This document shows, piece after piece, positions 10,805 through 21,643 of a stretch of 64,000 bases of DNA (the stretch's first letter is position 1; each line of letters starts with the position of its first letter). A model generated the notes under the pieces. It did no database searches and was not told the origin of the DNA. It saw only the letters and a list, made by a program, of their open reading frames with translations. Source of the DNA: Sodiomyces alkalinus F11 (lineage: Eukaryota; Ascomycota; Sordariomycetes; Glomerellales; Plectosphaerellaceae); assembly GCF_003711515.1 (NCBI RefSeq), contig NW_021167080.1, positions 3,974,381-4,038,380 of the forward strand, given 5' to 3'. The position numbers and the translations under genes are program-made.

Positions 10805-12336
10805 CTACACCTCCCCCCAAGCCTCACGACCGTGCAGTTCCTCCCCCATGACGGCGGCCAGGTTCTCCCTAGCGCGGGCCAATGTCCTACGTAGAGCGGC
10901 GAGCTTGGCCCAGAGGATATGCAGGCTCGCATCCTCCACGCGGATGGTGACTTTTTCCCTCACGAAGACGTCGCGTTGCTGTCGCTCATCGACGTGGCCG
11001 TGGCCATGGCCGCGAGTGGAAGACGCGGCGGCGGCAGCAGCAGCAGCAGCAGCGCCACCAGCACCACCACCGACAGCAGCAGCAGCAGCACCGACGGCAG
11101 CGGCAGCAGTAGCAGCAGCCGCTGGAGGGGACTCCCCCTGGGCCATCGGGCGGCGGATGACGCCGTCGGCGGGGTGGACGTGTTTCCCGCCGCCGCTGTC
11201 GGTGAAGCGGCTGTAGCTGAAGCGGCAGAGGAGGTTCATCTCGTCGTGCTCGAGGGGCCGGACGACGCCGAGGGCGAGGCCGAGCTTGGTGCCGAGGTTG
11301 ACGGGGGCGTCGGCGGGGGCGAGGGCGCGGAGGGCGAGGACGAGGGCGCGGTTGTCGAGGGCGAGGTGGACGGAGAGGGACGGGGGTAGGGCGGGGCGGA
11401 AGTGGACGGGCGGGCAGGACTCGGAGAGCCAGGAGGAGAAGATGATGGGGTCGATGTCGGGTCTGGGTTTGGGGTGGGCGAGGAGCATGGGGTCGTTGGG
11501 CCCGCCGAGGAGGAAGGAGGCGGAGGCGAGGGTTGTGGACAGGACGCGGAGGTGGTCGGCGAGGGGACGGGGGGAGGGGGAGGGGTGGTCGAGGCTCAGG
11601 GAGAGGAGGTTGATGGATTCGTTGAGGTAGGTTTGGATGGCTTCGAGGGCGGGGACGTGGATGGGGTGGGCGGGGTCGAGGGAGAGGGTCTGGTGTGGAA
11701 GGGTTTGGAGCCGGAGGGCGATTCTCTGGGGGTGGGCCTCTTCGTGTTAGTCGTTGTCTTTTTTCGATTAGGGGCCGGAAGAGAGGAGGTGCGAGGACGG
11801 GGAGGGAGGGGAGGAACTAACGGCCTTGACGATGCGGGTTCCAAGCCGAGTCATGACTCCCTTGACCTTCTCGTCATGCTGAGAGCTGACGGCCAGGGTG
11901 ACCCCCGGGTCGATTGGGGCTAGGAGGGCGTAGCATTCATCGAGGCCATTCTTGAGGTTGTGGATCACCTCGCGAGTATCTTCGAGGATCCATGCTATCT
12001 CGCGGGCCTTGACGCCGGTGGAGAGCTCAATTAGCACCATGGAACCGACAGAGGCATCAGACAGTCTCCGGTGGGGGGGAGGCTCGAAGAGGTCACTGTG
12101 GAGGCTAGGTCCAATCTGGGTCATGGCGGTATAAGGTCGTACGAAGAGAATCTGACGACGCGGGACGACGCGGGACGACACCGGAAGGGGTTTGAGATGA
12201 AGATGACAAAGGGAATGACGGATCGCAATGGCCGACTGAGAAGGAATATATACTGGGACAGATAACTTACGAGAGATTCCTCCTTTTTGATCTTGAGCTC
12301 GTCGGGGGATAGAGGTGGCCAGATGCCCATAGACAT
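10805..12336 (-). CDS. Rogdi/Rav2-like RAVE complex subunit, three exons
   Basis: Fungal homologue of Rogdi/Rav2, a subunit of the RAVE complex that reassembles the V1 and Vo parts of the vacuolar H+-ATPase. Preferred exons are 12336-12271, 12007-11822 and 11725-10805, giving 390 residues. The junction KKEESL-AREIAWILEDTRE opens the Rogdi leucine-zipper domain. Other family-like stretches are NGLDECYALLAP, VKGVMTRLGTRIVKA, RIALRLQTLPHQTLSL, MNLLCRFSYSRF and the C-terminal helix with SLHILWAKLAALRRTLARARENL. An alternative acceptor at 12152 would add 48 in-frame residues. An alanine-rich tract (GCN repeats, about 11020-11125) interrupts the region before the last helix. Identification rests on recalled family sequence and gene size. 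Confidence 0.8.
11020..11125 (-). repeat. GCN trinucleotide repeat encoding poly-Ala/Gly
   Basis: Imperfect GCA/GCC/GGC triplets give runs of Ala with Gly and Val in the Rogdi-like protein, between the conserved core and the C-terminal helix. In-frame expansion is the simplest explanation. Confidence 0.85.
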
Positions 12337-12997
12337 GGCGGTTAATCTGGCGATCTGGCAGTTCGGGGCTGGCGAAGCGCGGGCTCAGAGTGGGATGCAG
12401 GCAGCCATTCTCCGGGGAGTTGAGGCGTGTCGCAATTGGCGATACTCAAAGGGGGAAGAATAATTGACAGAAGCTTCGAAGACGTAGTGTTGTGTAGGGA
12501 GCGTCTTGATTGTGATTGTCACGGATTCCGTATTTGGTGTCGTTTATTCGGATGCCTGCCTGCGATGCGACTCTTGATTACGTACGAAGTACCTAGGTAG
12601 GTACTAGGTAGGTAGAATGCTGTTTCGGTACGGTACCTTGTAGCTGACGTCAGTCACAGTCACACTGGGCGGGGCAGTTTGGAGTAGGTACCTATGTCCC
12701 TCTCGTAGCTTCCCTCGAATGGTGGGTACGTACAGTGCCTACCTTATTAGGTACCTACCTACATATCATTCCTCTTTTTCCTCTCACGTCCCTCCAAACC
12801 CTCATTATCAACGGACAAGGCGTGTCACCTCACCAACTCCAAGCTTTCAACGGTATGGCATTCATTCTCCTTGCATCTTTCGCTAAGACATCACTATCCA
12901 TCGTCTAAACTACCGCCCTGAAACCTCACTGTTGTCTGCTCAACAACATCGCACACGTTTCAATATACAAAGGCTGGTGGTAATCTCGTTGCCTGGC
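12337..12997. promoter_or_regulatory. Divergent promoter region, Rogdi-like / POP7
   Basis: Shared upstream region of 661 bases for two genes reading away from each other. It contains a dense patch of GTACCTAGGTAGGT-type words at 12585-12770 with two exact AGGTACCT palindromes (12686-12693 and 12749-12756), then a TC/CA-rich leader before the POP7 ATG. No TATA box stands out. Confidence 0.5.
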
Positions 12998-13632
12998 ATG
13001 GCGCCCACCAACCGTCCAGTCGAGCAATCACCCGCTCAGGCCTCCTTGGGAAGCTCCAAGAACCAGTCGGCTCCTCAAATCAACAAGTTGCCTAAACTAC
13101 CTGAAGGTCTGACTAGTTTCTTCTTATTTTTGCCCTTCGCCCCACTCAGCCCTGTCCTGACCGTGCTCCATTCCCAGGCTTCAAGATTCAGAAACGCGCG
13201 TTGCCCAGACGCCAACAACCCGCCTCTTCCAAGTCCCACCTCGTCTACGTCTCAACGTCAACTCCCTTCATGGCCATCGTCAACCGCGTCCGCAAGCGGC
13301 TCGACAAGTCCCTGCAGGGTCGCGCCCCATCGACCCGCGGCATGAATCTGGCGCAGCGCGTCGAGATGCTCCACCGCGACGGCGGCACGCGCGGCGGCAA
13401 TGCCGATGGCTCGGCCAAGTGCGAGGTCATCGTCTTGGGGACGGGCAAGGCGGTCGAGAAGACCCTCCAGGTCGCCAGCTGGTTTATGGCCCAGGGCGAC
13501 TGTCTTGTCCAAGTCCGCACCAAGACGGTCGGGACGGTGGATGATGTCGTCGTTGAGGGTGACGAGTTTGGTGGAGACGACGCCCGCGTGAGGAAGATGA
13601 GCTGTCTTGAAGTTGTTGTGACTCTTAAGTGA
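12998..13632 (+). CDS. RNase P/MRP subunit Pop7 (Rpp20), two exons
   Basis: Alba-fold subunit of the nuclear ribonucleases P and MRP, which mature tRNA 5' ends and pre-rRNA; it pairs with Rpp25/Pop6 and binds the P3 RNA domain. Exons are 12998-13106 and 13178-13632, giving 187 residues. The junction E-GFKIQKRALPRRQ restores a family-typical entry to the Alba domain. The core is VYVSTSTPFMAIVNRVRKRL, EVIVLGTGKAVEKTLQVASW and VQVRTKTVGTVDDVV. The first 40 residues are Pro/Gln-rich and disordered. The start at 12998 is the first ATG in the frame after a stop-containing leader. Convergent with the next gene. Confidence 0.9.
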
Positions 13633-14258
13633 TGGGTCCTTTCTTTGGATTCTATTTGCCAAATATGCATGTGGTCTACGATGGGCTTCCCATCGATTGA
13701 ACGCATCAGGATCGACTTTCGGACAGCATTGACTTGCATCGGTTCAATGGTTCCAAGGCAAGTCCCCCTGAATTGCGTACAAATGAAATTGATCCCTGAC
13801 TGTGTATAGATAGAATAAGAGTTGCTCTGGCTTTCTACCCGCCGCCGTAAGGCCACCAATCGAGAGGAATGACGAAACAGGGGAAAGTTACAGCAAGGAA
13901 CACGCAGAACCGAGTGCTGGTGTCCGTCTATCAGAGTCCTCCCGTGCTCTATCGACGACAAAGTGATTTCGGAAGACTCCCCTGAGCAACCAAACATGGC
14001 CTCCAACAAAGGAAAAAAAGAAAAGCGCGAACCCGACCACATTGCGCCGACACCGACCCGTTGCGCCTCAGTCTCAAAACTTGGATATCTATCGTCCAGC
14101 CTTTCCTTCCGTTCAAAGAGAATCACCGTTGCCAAAACTCCCTACGCCAACGCCTCGCCTATACAGAGATGATGGTACATACAGTACAGCCTTCATACGA
14201 GCTCATGCGAGTGGTAGCCGAGTTCTGGCCCATAGAAAGTTAAGAAAGTACAAGCCTC
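13633..14258. other. Convergent 3' region, POP7 / SH3 protein
   Basis: About 620 bases between facing stops. It includes a possible extra 3' exon of the SH3 gene: splicing GTAAGA at 14260 to an AG near 14166 would replace the terminal TAA by about 15 Arg/Gly-rich codons. Otherwise nothing gene-like. Confidence 0.5.
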
Positions 14259-17200
14259 TTACCTGGGCTGCGTGGGGAACTTGATTTGCGCCGCCACGCC
14301 CTCCCACGTGAGAGATGGGTCGTTGGCCCTGTGGATGGTTCTCCGGCCCATCAGCCCCCTAATGGCGGACGACTGCTTCACCGACGACAGCTTCATCGAC
14401 TTGACCGACGGTGGCTTGCTGGTGGCGGGCTTTACGACCTCTCGAACAGATACAGGGTCGATGTGCGACGACGGGAAGACACCCGTCTTGCCCTTACTGT
14501 TGGTGCCAGACCAGCACCAGTGGTCTTGATAAACCCCTATTATATCCGAGTCAGCGACAGAATGTTATTCGCCGTCAAACGGTGTCGACTTACAACCGAC
14601 GTTGCGGATCGAGTCCCCCTTCTCGAGAGGCAACCAGCGGGGCTCGTCGCTGCCGAGCTTGGGGCTCCACTTCCACCGCGCCTTGACGGAGACGCTGCTG
14701 TTCGCGTTGTACGAGATCTCGCTCGGCTTGGGCCGGTCGATCTCGACGTGCTTGAACGGGAAAGCCGCGCGGACGCCGTCGTGCCAGCCCATGCACCAGT
14801 TGCCGCCCCATCTCGCAGGGAACTCGACGCCGACGATGCGCGCGCCCGGCAGGAACTGGAGGATGTCCTCCGACCCGTCCGGGTCGGTCGGGGGTCTCAT
14901 GTCGCCCGGTTTCCGCACGTGGGACCTCACGGCCGTGGCGGTGGGCAGGGTGCTGAAGGACGTTTCCGGCATGGGGGTCGGGGCCGGCGGGTCCGGGAAG
15001 TGCAGGTCGTAGTCCTCCTCGAGGCTGTGGCCGTGGCCGTGGCCTGCCTTGCCGTAGAGGACGGTGACGCCGGGAACTTCGGGGAGAGGCTGCGGGTGGC
15101 GGGAGAGATGGCGGAGGAGCTGCTCCTGGGACAGGAAGACGGTGGCGTCGCCTTCGCGGACGGTGTGGCCGGTCTGTGTGCAGAAGAGACAGGCATAGCG
15201 GAGTTCGGAGAGCGACTTGACCATCATGTGCGACTTGAACATGAACCGAATGCGGTAGAAGACGTTGTACTTCATTTGGTTTGCGTGGGCTGGATGGCAG
15301 AGTAAAAGGGCGCGCCGCTTGGGTTAGTTCGGACAGGAAGAAAAGGCAGGAGAACGTGAAGGGGGCCAGGAAAAGATATTCTATGGGAGCCGGGGACAGG
15401 GGAGGCGTACCGTCTCGGGACAAATCTCGGGAAATGTCGCTATACACATGGTAATATTCACAGCTCGTACACCTTCCGACGGCAGTGTTCTCGCCCTACA
15501 GTTTCCTCCGGTATCAGTATAGTTCGCTCGCGTACATTCGGCAGACTCGACTCACATAGGAAGGGGCTTTCTTCATGCCCTCGGCATGTCCCGACCTGCG
15601 GAAAGCCTCGGCACCGGCGCAAAAGCCCCTGAACTGATGGAACGAGCTGCTGGGCCCGATGAGACAATCCGGCCGACGCGGCGGGGCGCGGGCGGCGCCG
15701 CGACCGCCGGGCACGGTGGACGTGGACGCGGACGCGGACGCAGACGAAGCGGAACGGCGATGGGTCCAGGTCACGACGGTATCGGACGTGGAGTGGGTTT
15801 CGTCGGCGAGCATGAGGCCGTCGTCCACTTCGCCGACGGTGGTCAGGCCGGCGTGGAAGGGCGCGGGGTCCTTGTCGCCGGCGGCCAGGCCGGGATGGGA
15901 CAGGGCCGAGGAGGTCGAGGCGGAGGCGGAGGCGTTGTCGGAGAAGAGCGAGCCGCGGTTGGTGGTGGTCGGGCTGGTGGCGGAGGGTTCGTCGTAGAAG
16001 GAGCCGGAGGAGGCGCGGCTCGTCGTCGGATCGTGGTGGTGGTTATGGTGGTTATGGTGGTGGTTGGAGGGGTGGTAGCTCGTGGAACGGACCTGGAAGG
16101 CGCGGTCGTGGAGGATGGGCGAGTCGCCGGTGCCTGGCATTGTCGAGCGGTACGCTGCGGACATGGAGTGGCCCCTGAGCGGGCCGGCAGACGCAGACGA
16201 GGAGGTCTGGGCAGGAGGGACGCGGTTCTGGTGCTGCTGCTGCGGCGGCGGCGGCGGCGGCGGCGGTAGAACTGCGGTGGTGGCGGATTGGTCGCTCACC
16301 CAGGCGGTGGTACGGGGCGATGCGGTCAGGGTGGACGAGGTGTCGAGGAAGGATTCATGGTGGGCGTCAGAGTCGAGACGGACGCGGTCAAAATGGTGGT
16401 TGAGGGCGTCCGGGCTGCCAGATGCCGGCAGGACACCGAAGGCCGAAGACGCGCCCGATTGCGAGCGCAAGGGCGGCGGAGTTGGCAGCGGGGCCTGTGG
16501 TGGGGGCAGCGGGGGTTGGGAGAAGTTGGGGACGGTCGAGGCGCGCGAGCTGGTGGTGGTTGCGGTGCGGTGCAGGTGCGAGATGCGCTGGGACGGCTGC
16601 CGACTGGTGCCGGTGCTGGTGCTGTTTGTCACGGAGACGGCACGGACGCTGCCACCGACGATCCCGAGGCCTGTGGGGGTGGGTTCGGCGGCGGTCCGGC
16701 CTGCGGTGGCGGGGTGGGAAATCGGCAGCTGCGGGAACTGGGAGAGGCTGCGCACGCTGTCGGAGGGAGACAGAATGACCGAGTCGGCGCTGGAAGAGCC
16801 GGCACCGCCAGTTCGGGTGCTGTAGGTGTCGGTGGAGAAGGTCCGGTTGCGAGGCACCAGGGGCATGGCGCCAGCAGCTCGCGAGGGCGGCAGGGGAGGC
16901 AGGGGAGGCAGGGACGGGAAAGAAGAGGGCGACGGCGGCATCGAGTCGGCGTAGTCGGACGGGGAGAAGGGGAGGCTGGACTCGACCTTGAGACGGCGGA
17001 TGATGTCGAGGGCGTCGAGGGCGAAGGACTTGGTGGCGGCTTGCAGGTCGGAGAACTTTGCGGGGTCGAAGGAGTCGGGGTCGATGAAGTCCTCGAAGTC
17101 GTAGAGGAGTTCTTCGAGGGTGCGACGCTTCTCTGCGATTTCGTCTGGTTGTCGGGTGCAATCCGGTCGTTAGTCTTTCCCTGGCCTTTCGGGATGCCCT

Positions 17201-17525
17201 TTTTTTTCTTCTTCTTTTTTCTTCTTCTTTTTACAGCCTTTCCCGAGGAGTTAGGGGAAGGGGGTTAGTGATTTAGCTTACGGTTCTCCCGGATGACATC
17301 CTTGAAAGCCTCGCCGTACTTTGCGACATGCGCGTCCCATTGCGGCTGCAATTTCTTCAGGGCTCGCTCCCCTTCGCGGATGACGGCTTGCGAGGCCTTG
17401 TCCATGCGACGGGCCAGGTCCGGGTCGTCGGATTGCGCTGCGGCGGCGTGGGCGGCGGCATCTTGACCGCGGGCGACGACTTCGCGGAACGGCGTGAGGA
17501 TGAGTTCCTCGACGTCTACGGCCAT
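14259..17525 (-). CDS. Large fungal scaffold-like protein with coiled coil, zinc-finger-like motif and two SH3 domains, five exons
   Basis: Function unknown. Exons are 17525-17282, 17144-15556, 15495-15411, 15289-14594 and 14536-14259, giving 963 residues with all phases matching. Residues 1-150 are charged and helical (QAVIREGERALKKLQPQWD, EIAEKRRTLEELLYDFEDF), likely coiled coil. A Ser/Thr/Pro-rich low-complexity stretch follows to about 600. Near 618 and 673-704 are CTSC and a CLFC...HLSRH arrangement, which looks like a C2H2 zinc finger. Residues about 784-825 (RWGGNWCMGWHDGVRAAFPF) and 842-895 (DSIRNVGWVYQDHWCW, KTGVFPSSHIDPV) are two SH3-like domains; the second is assembled only by the last intron. 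SH3 pairs and coiled coil suggest an adaptor in actin, polarity or endocytic work, but that is inference. Confidence 0.78.
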
Positions 17526-19075
17526 TTTTTTTTTTTTTTTTGTTGTTTTGTTCCGTTGCCTTCCCTCGGGTTTCCCCCCCGCGTGTGACTATTCCTTTTT
17601 TCCTCTGGTCAAAAAGAGAAGAAGAGAAGGAAAAAAGCGAAGCTAGACGAAAGTATGCAAGAGCTAATGAAAACCCGGGGGTTCGGGACGATGCGGAAGA
17701 GGAAGTAAGGGGTCGTGTCGATCACTCTGCGCTGCGTGTCGGTAGGATGTGGTCTATGCGGAGTAATGAAAAGGATAAAAGCAGAAAAGGAAGGAGAACG
17801 GGGGAGGGAGAGGGAGGGAATGGGAATGGGAGTGGGAGGGAGTGGGAGTGGGAATGGGAATAGAGAAAGAGAGAGAGAGAGAGAGACGTGAGGTGAGGAG
17901 AGAATAGACGTCCCGGCGATGCGGCGCTGCGGCGCTGACCGGGGGACTATCCTAGGCACCGAACAACCGCGAGGTCTACCCTACCTACTCCGTACGAGTA
18001 TCTACCAAAGTTCATATCGACTAACATATCCAAGTTCGCCAAGAGGTGAGCAAAGAGTGGGGAGGTGTATGTGTGGGTGTGGGATGGTGGGGACTCGGTG
18101 TGTACGAAACATGTGAGTGAGGAGGGGGTGGATGATGGTGATCATGCCTAGGTAGCAGAAGATAGGCGAGAAGACGTGCGTTTCTTTCGAAGGATACGGG
18201 GGGGGGGATGGGGGCACGTTGACGAATACTAGGACAGGGCAGCCCGACGTTACGGTCAAGGGGCCCCCCCGGTTGGAGGGCTGAGGGACTAACTGGTCTA
18301 CACTACACGTACAGATGAGCCAAAAGGCACTAGAAGGTCTAGAAGACAAGGGGAAGCCAACGACACAGACGGCGATGGTATAAAGTACAACGTACGCAAG
18401 ATAACGTTTTGAGATTAAAGGGTAGTCGGTTGGTGTTGGTGGTATGTCATCCCAGTTGGTGATCCGCCGAGGGGCGGGACAAGGGAAGCTGTGGTGTAGG
18501 GTCTGGTAGGGGTAGACAGCCATAGGGTTGTTCTTCTTGGCCAATGGCCCTGTTCATTGAAGAGGTAAAGTCGGGGGAGAGGCACGGACGAACGACGGAG
18601 GCGGGACTGGAGATGGGCGAAGGGCGAGGAGGGGATGGTGATGTTGGATATGAGAAGACAGGAGGGATGGGATGGCAATTGGATGACAGCGGGATCTGAC
18701 AGCAGGCATGGATGAACCAAGACTTGACTTTGATGCTACGAAGAGTAATTTCTTTTCTTTTCTTTTCTTTGCTTTTATTTTCTTTTCTTGGCGAAAGCGG
18801 CGCATTCTCTTCTTCGGGCCCGCCGAGGAATCCTTCGAGGAATCCCTCCCTCTTCCTTGGAACCCGAAGCCCATTGATCGATCTAATCACAGAGGTAGCT
18901 GCAAGTGACATGACATGGACCAGACAAGATGGACGGATACGACGAATCAAAGAGGCCAAGCCCTCGTGGCGTTGACAGCACCAAGGAACGATGCAGTTCA
19001 ATTGTATTTTCATTTTTGGCCACTCCTCCGTCCTGTCCTGGAATACCGCAGAGTATCCCAGAGTCCCTGTGCAGT
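17526..19075. other. Intergenic region between SH3 gene promoter and GH2 gene end
   Basis: About 1.55 kb. The part next to 17525 is the SH3 gene promoter, with a poly-T run (17526-17540) and a G-rich patch at 17795-17860. The rest up to 19075 lies downstream of the GH2 gene, which also reads leftward. Open frames here are all under about 230 codons and carry no recognisable motif. One TACAACGTAC is at 18386-18395 and one TACTCCGTAC at 17986-17995. Confidence 0.55.
17795..17860 (+). repeat. G-rich imperfect repeat (GGGAGT/GGGAAT)
   Basis: Runs of GGG spaced by two to four bases (GGGAATGGGAATGGGAGTGGGAGGG type), followed by a (GA)n tract at 17863-17885. It could fold as a G-quadruplex on the plus strand, about 300 bases upstream of the minus-strand SH3 gene. 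Confidence 0.7.
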
Positions 19076-20980
19076 TCATCCAAGAGGCTGCTGATGTCTC
19101 ACACCACCACGTAGACCATCTCCGCCCCCCCAACCCCCCCGGGCCGCCGCCGCCTCATACACGCTCCGCGTGTCCTCCTTCCACTGCGCAACCTCCGGCC
19201 TCAGCAAGCGTCTGTCGTAGGTCAGAAGCCCGTTGACCTCGCCCTCGACGTCGCTCGTCTGCGTCCACACGCCGCCGCTGCAGGCGTACTGCTCGACCTG
19301 GGACCGCAGCATGCCGAACAGCTCCCTCGACCGCGCGTTGTAGGCCGCTCTGTCGGCCGCCAGCTCGTACGTCTGGTTGATGGTGGCGATGGCTTCGGGG
19401 ACGTTCCAGAGGCTTTGCGGCGTTAGAGAGAGGGGGAAGTAAAAAAAGAAACAAGAAAAAAAAAGGAAAAAAAAAGGAAAAAAAAAGGAAAAAAAAAGGA
19501 GAAAAAAGGGAGAAAAAAAGGAAACCCGAAGAGACCACAACACATACTGCTCAATCGAGACGTTCAGGCCTATCCCGCCAAACTCGCCCTGGAATCCGAT
19601 CCGCCTGGCATCGTATGCCGACGAGGGCGGCGTCGCAAACGGGGTGCCGCATTGCGGCGTCGGGTAGTGGTGATTGTCCTAAAGATTCCGGAACTCCCTG
19701 TCAGATTGATATCCATATCTTCCTCCGTTCTTCCCAGGGTCCAGTCCGTAACAAGGGGCTCCAGACATACCGAAAAGTCGCCAAAGCCGTGGTCGAACCA
19801 TCCGCTCACGGCGTTGATCAACCGCGTCGGGTCGAGAGCCCGCACCACGGGGGTGAGCCGCGCTTCGAACCACGGCGGGTGCCGCAACTGGCCCCAGCCC
19901 TCGTTGAAGAGGACCCAGGCGACGATGGAGGGATGGCTCTTGTGGTTGTCGACCATGGCCTCCAGCTGCCGCTGGAACTCGTCCTGCTGCATCGCGTCGG
20001 GCGGCCTCCGCTCCGTGTCGTCCGGTAGGCTGGGCATGTCCTGGACCACCATGATGCCCATTCGGTCGCAAGCCTCGTAGAACAGGTCCGGTTCGACTTT
20101 GATCTAGGCGGAGAGTCAGCCAAAAAGAAGAAAAGAAAGAAAAGAANNNNNNNNNNNNNNNNNNNNNNNNNNNNNNNNNNNNNNNNNNNNNNNNNNNNNN
20201 NNNNNNNNNNNNNNNNNNNNNNNNNNNNNNNNNNNCCCCCCATAGCCCCCCATAGCCCTCCCAAGCTTCCACTTACATGCTTGCGGAGCATATTGAACCC
20301 CAGCTCCTTGAGCACCTGCAAATCATACCGCATGGCCTCGTGGCTCGGAGGCGTGTAAATCCCGTCAGGCCAGTACCCTTGGTCCAACGTGCCGAGGAGG
20401 AAGACAAACTCGCCGTTCAGCATCGGCCGCTTGACCCCCTCAACGACGCCCATCGAGATGCTGCGGAACCCGGTGTAGCTCGACACCTCGTCGTCGCCCA
20501 TTTTCACTCGAACCGAGTACAGCGCCGGTGAGGAAGGCGACCAGAGGATGGGCGAAGGGACGGCGAAGGAGAATGGGCCGTCCGAGAGGGAGGATGCCGT
20601 GGCCAACACGCCGCCGTTGGGGCCCAGGACCGAGACTTCCACCGGTGTGGATTGGTTCGTTGAGCCATGGGCTGTCATTGTGACTGTTGTGATGCTGTTG
20701 TTAGTACATAAATAAATAAACAAATAAATAAATAAATAAGTAATATGTATATATATTGCCCCCAAAGGACTTCTTACCTGTCCCGTTCATGTCCCCAGAG
20801 ATGTCGAGTCGAGTAATGTGGTTCGACGGCACGCTCTCCATCCATACCGTCTGCCAAATGCCCGAACAGGGCGTGTACCAGATGTGTGAAGGCGTGCTTT
20901 TCTGCTTCCCAACCGGGTTGACGTAGGGGGGCATGTCCGTAGGATCGTGGACAAACACCAGCCTACCAAAATGCATCGTT

Positions 20981-21022
<42 letters not shown>

Positions 21023-21643
21023 GCATGCGTGTCACAAAGAGGTCTGGTCCCCTTACAGGTCATTCTCCCCCCCAAACTCGACACTCCGCGTAACGTCGAC
21101 AGTGAAGCGATCGTACCCCCCGACGTGAGACCCGACCTCGCCGCCATTCACAAAGACAGTGGCCTCGTAATCCACCGCGTCGAAGTGGACGACCACGGAC
21201 CTCCCCTCCCAGCTCGCGGGGACGGAAAACTTCCTCGCGAACCACATGCGCGTGACGTTCCGCGCCTGGATCCCCGACAGCCCGCTCTCGATGCAGGAAG
21301 GGACCAGCACCTCCCGCTCGAGCTCGCCCGCCGGGGGGGTCGCCGGGGGGGTCGCCGGGGCAGCGGAAGCGGAAGCGGAAGCGGCGGGCTGGTAGGTCCA
21401 GATTCCGTTGAGGTTCTGCCAGGCGTCGTCGCGGCGGAGCTGGGGGCGCGGGTGTTGCGGCCAGGGGTTGGTGCCGACCGTGTAGGTCCATGGCGTGTCC
21501 AGGGGTGGTTTCTGCACCCGGTAGGGGACCGGGCCGGGGTTTCTGCTTTGCTCGGTTTGGGTCGTCTGACTCGTCTCTGCACTCGTTGCATGTGCCGCGA
21601 GGAAGGTGAAGGAGACCAGAAGCGGGATGAAGAGCAGTCTCAT
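19076..21643 (-). CDS. Secreted glycoside hydrolase family 2 protein, six exons
   Basis: Retaining glycosidase of the GH2 (beta-galactosidase/glucuronidase/mannosidase) family. Exons are 21643-21057, 20962-20778, 20683-20277, 20103-19771, 19678-19548 and 19412-19076, giving 659 residues. A signal peptide (MRLLFIPLLVSFTFLAAHA) predicts secretion. The order is N-terminal sugar-binding jelly roll (LNGIWTY, WFARKFSVPASWEGR, VFVNGGEVGSHVGGYDRF), Ig-like beta-sandwich, then TIM barrel. The acid/base is Glu461 in VLFNEGW and the nucleophile Glu536 in FQGEFGG. Asn/Ser sequons suggest glycosylation. The substrate is uncertain; the compact C-terminus without a lacZ small chain fits fungal and Bacteroidetes GH2 enzymes acting on plant or microbial polysaccharides. 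The assembly gap lies in the intron after exon 3, so the coding frame is not broken. Confidence 0.9.
19440..19528 (+). repeat. GGAAAAAAA repeat in GH2 intron 5
   Basis: About eight imperfect units of one or two G followed by six to nine A, making up most of the 135-base intron between exons 5 and 6. On the coding strand this is a long T-rich polypyrimidine tract. Confidence 0.85.
20147..20235. other. Assembly gap (89 N) inside GH2 intron 3
   Basis: The run of N is flanked by AAGAAAAGAAAG purine repeats on one side and two CCCCCCATAG copies on the other, so a collapsed or unsequenceable low-complexity repeat is likely. Donor (20276) and acceptor (20104) are both visible outside it, so intron length is the only uncertain point. 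Confidence 0.95.
20986..21020 (+). repeat. (CT)n microsatellite in GH2 intron 1
   Basis: About 17 CT units on the plus strand. The gene reads on the minus strand, so the pre-mRNA contains GA repeats here. Confidence 0.9.

Noticed and set aside
10919..11923. Long plus-strand open frames rich in Gly, Glu and Asp
   Set aside because: They are the complement of the GC-rich Rogdi-like gene; the minus-strand reading has family motifs and consistent intron phases.
16288..17268. 326-codon Gly/Arg-rich plus-strand frame
   Set aside because: Shadow of the SH3 gene's exon 2; it lacks domain character and runs through that gene's intron 1.
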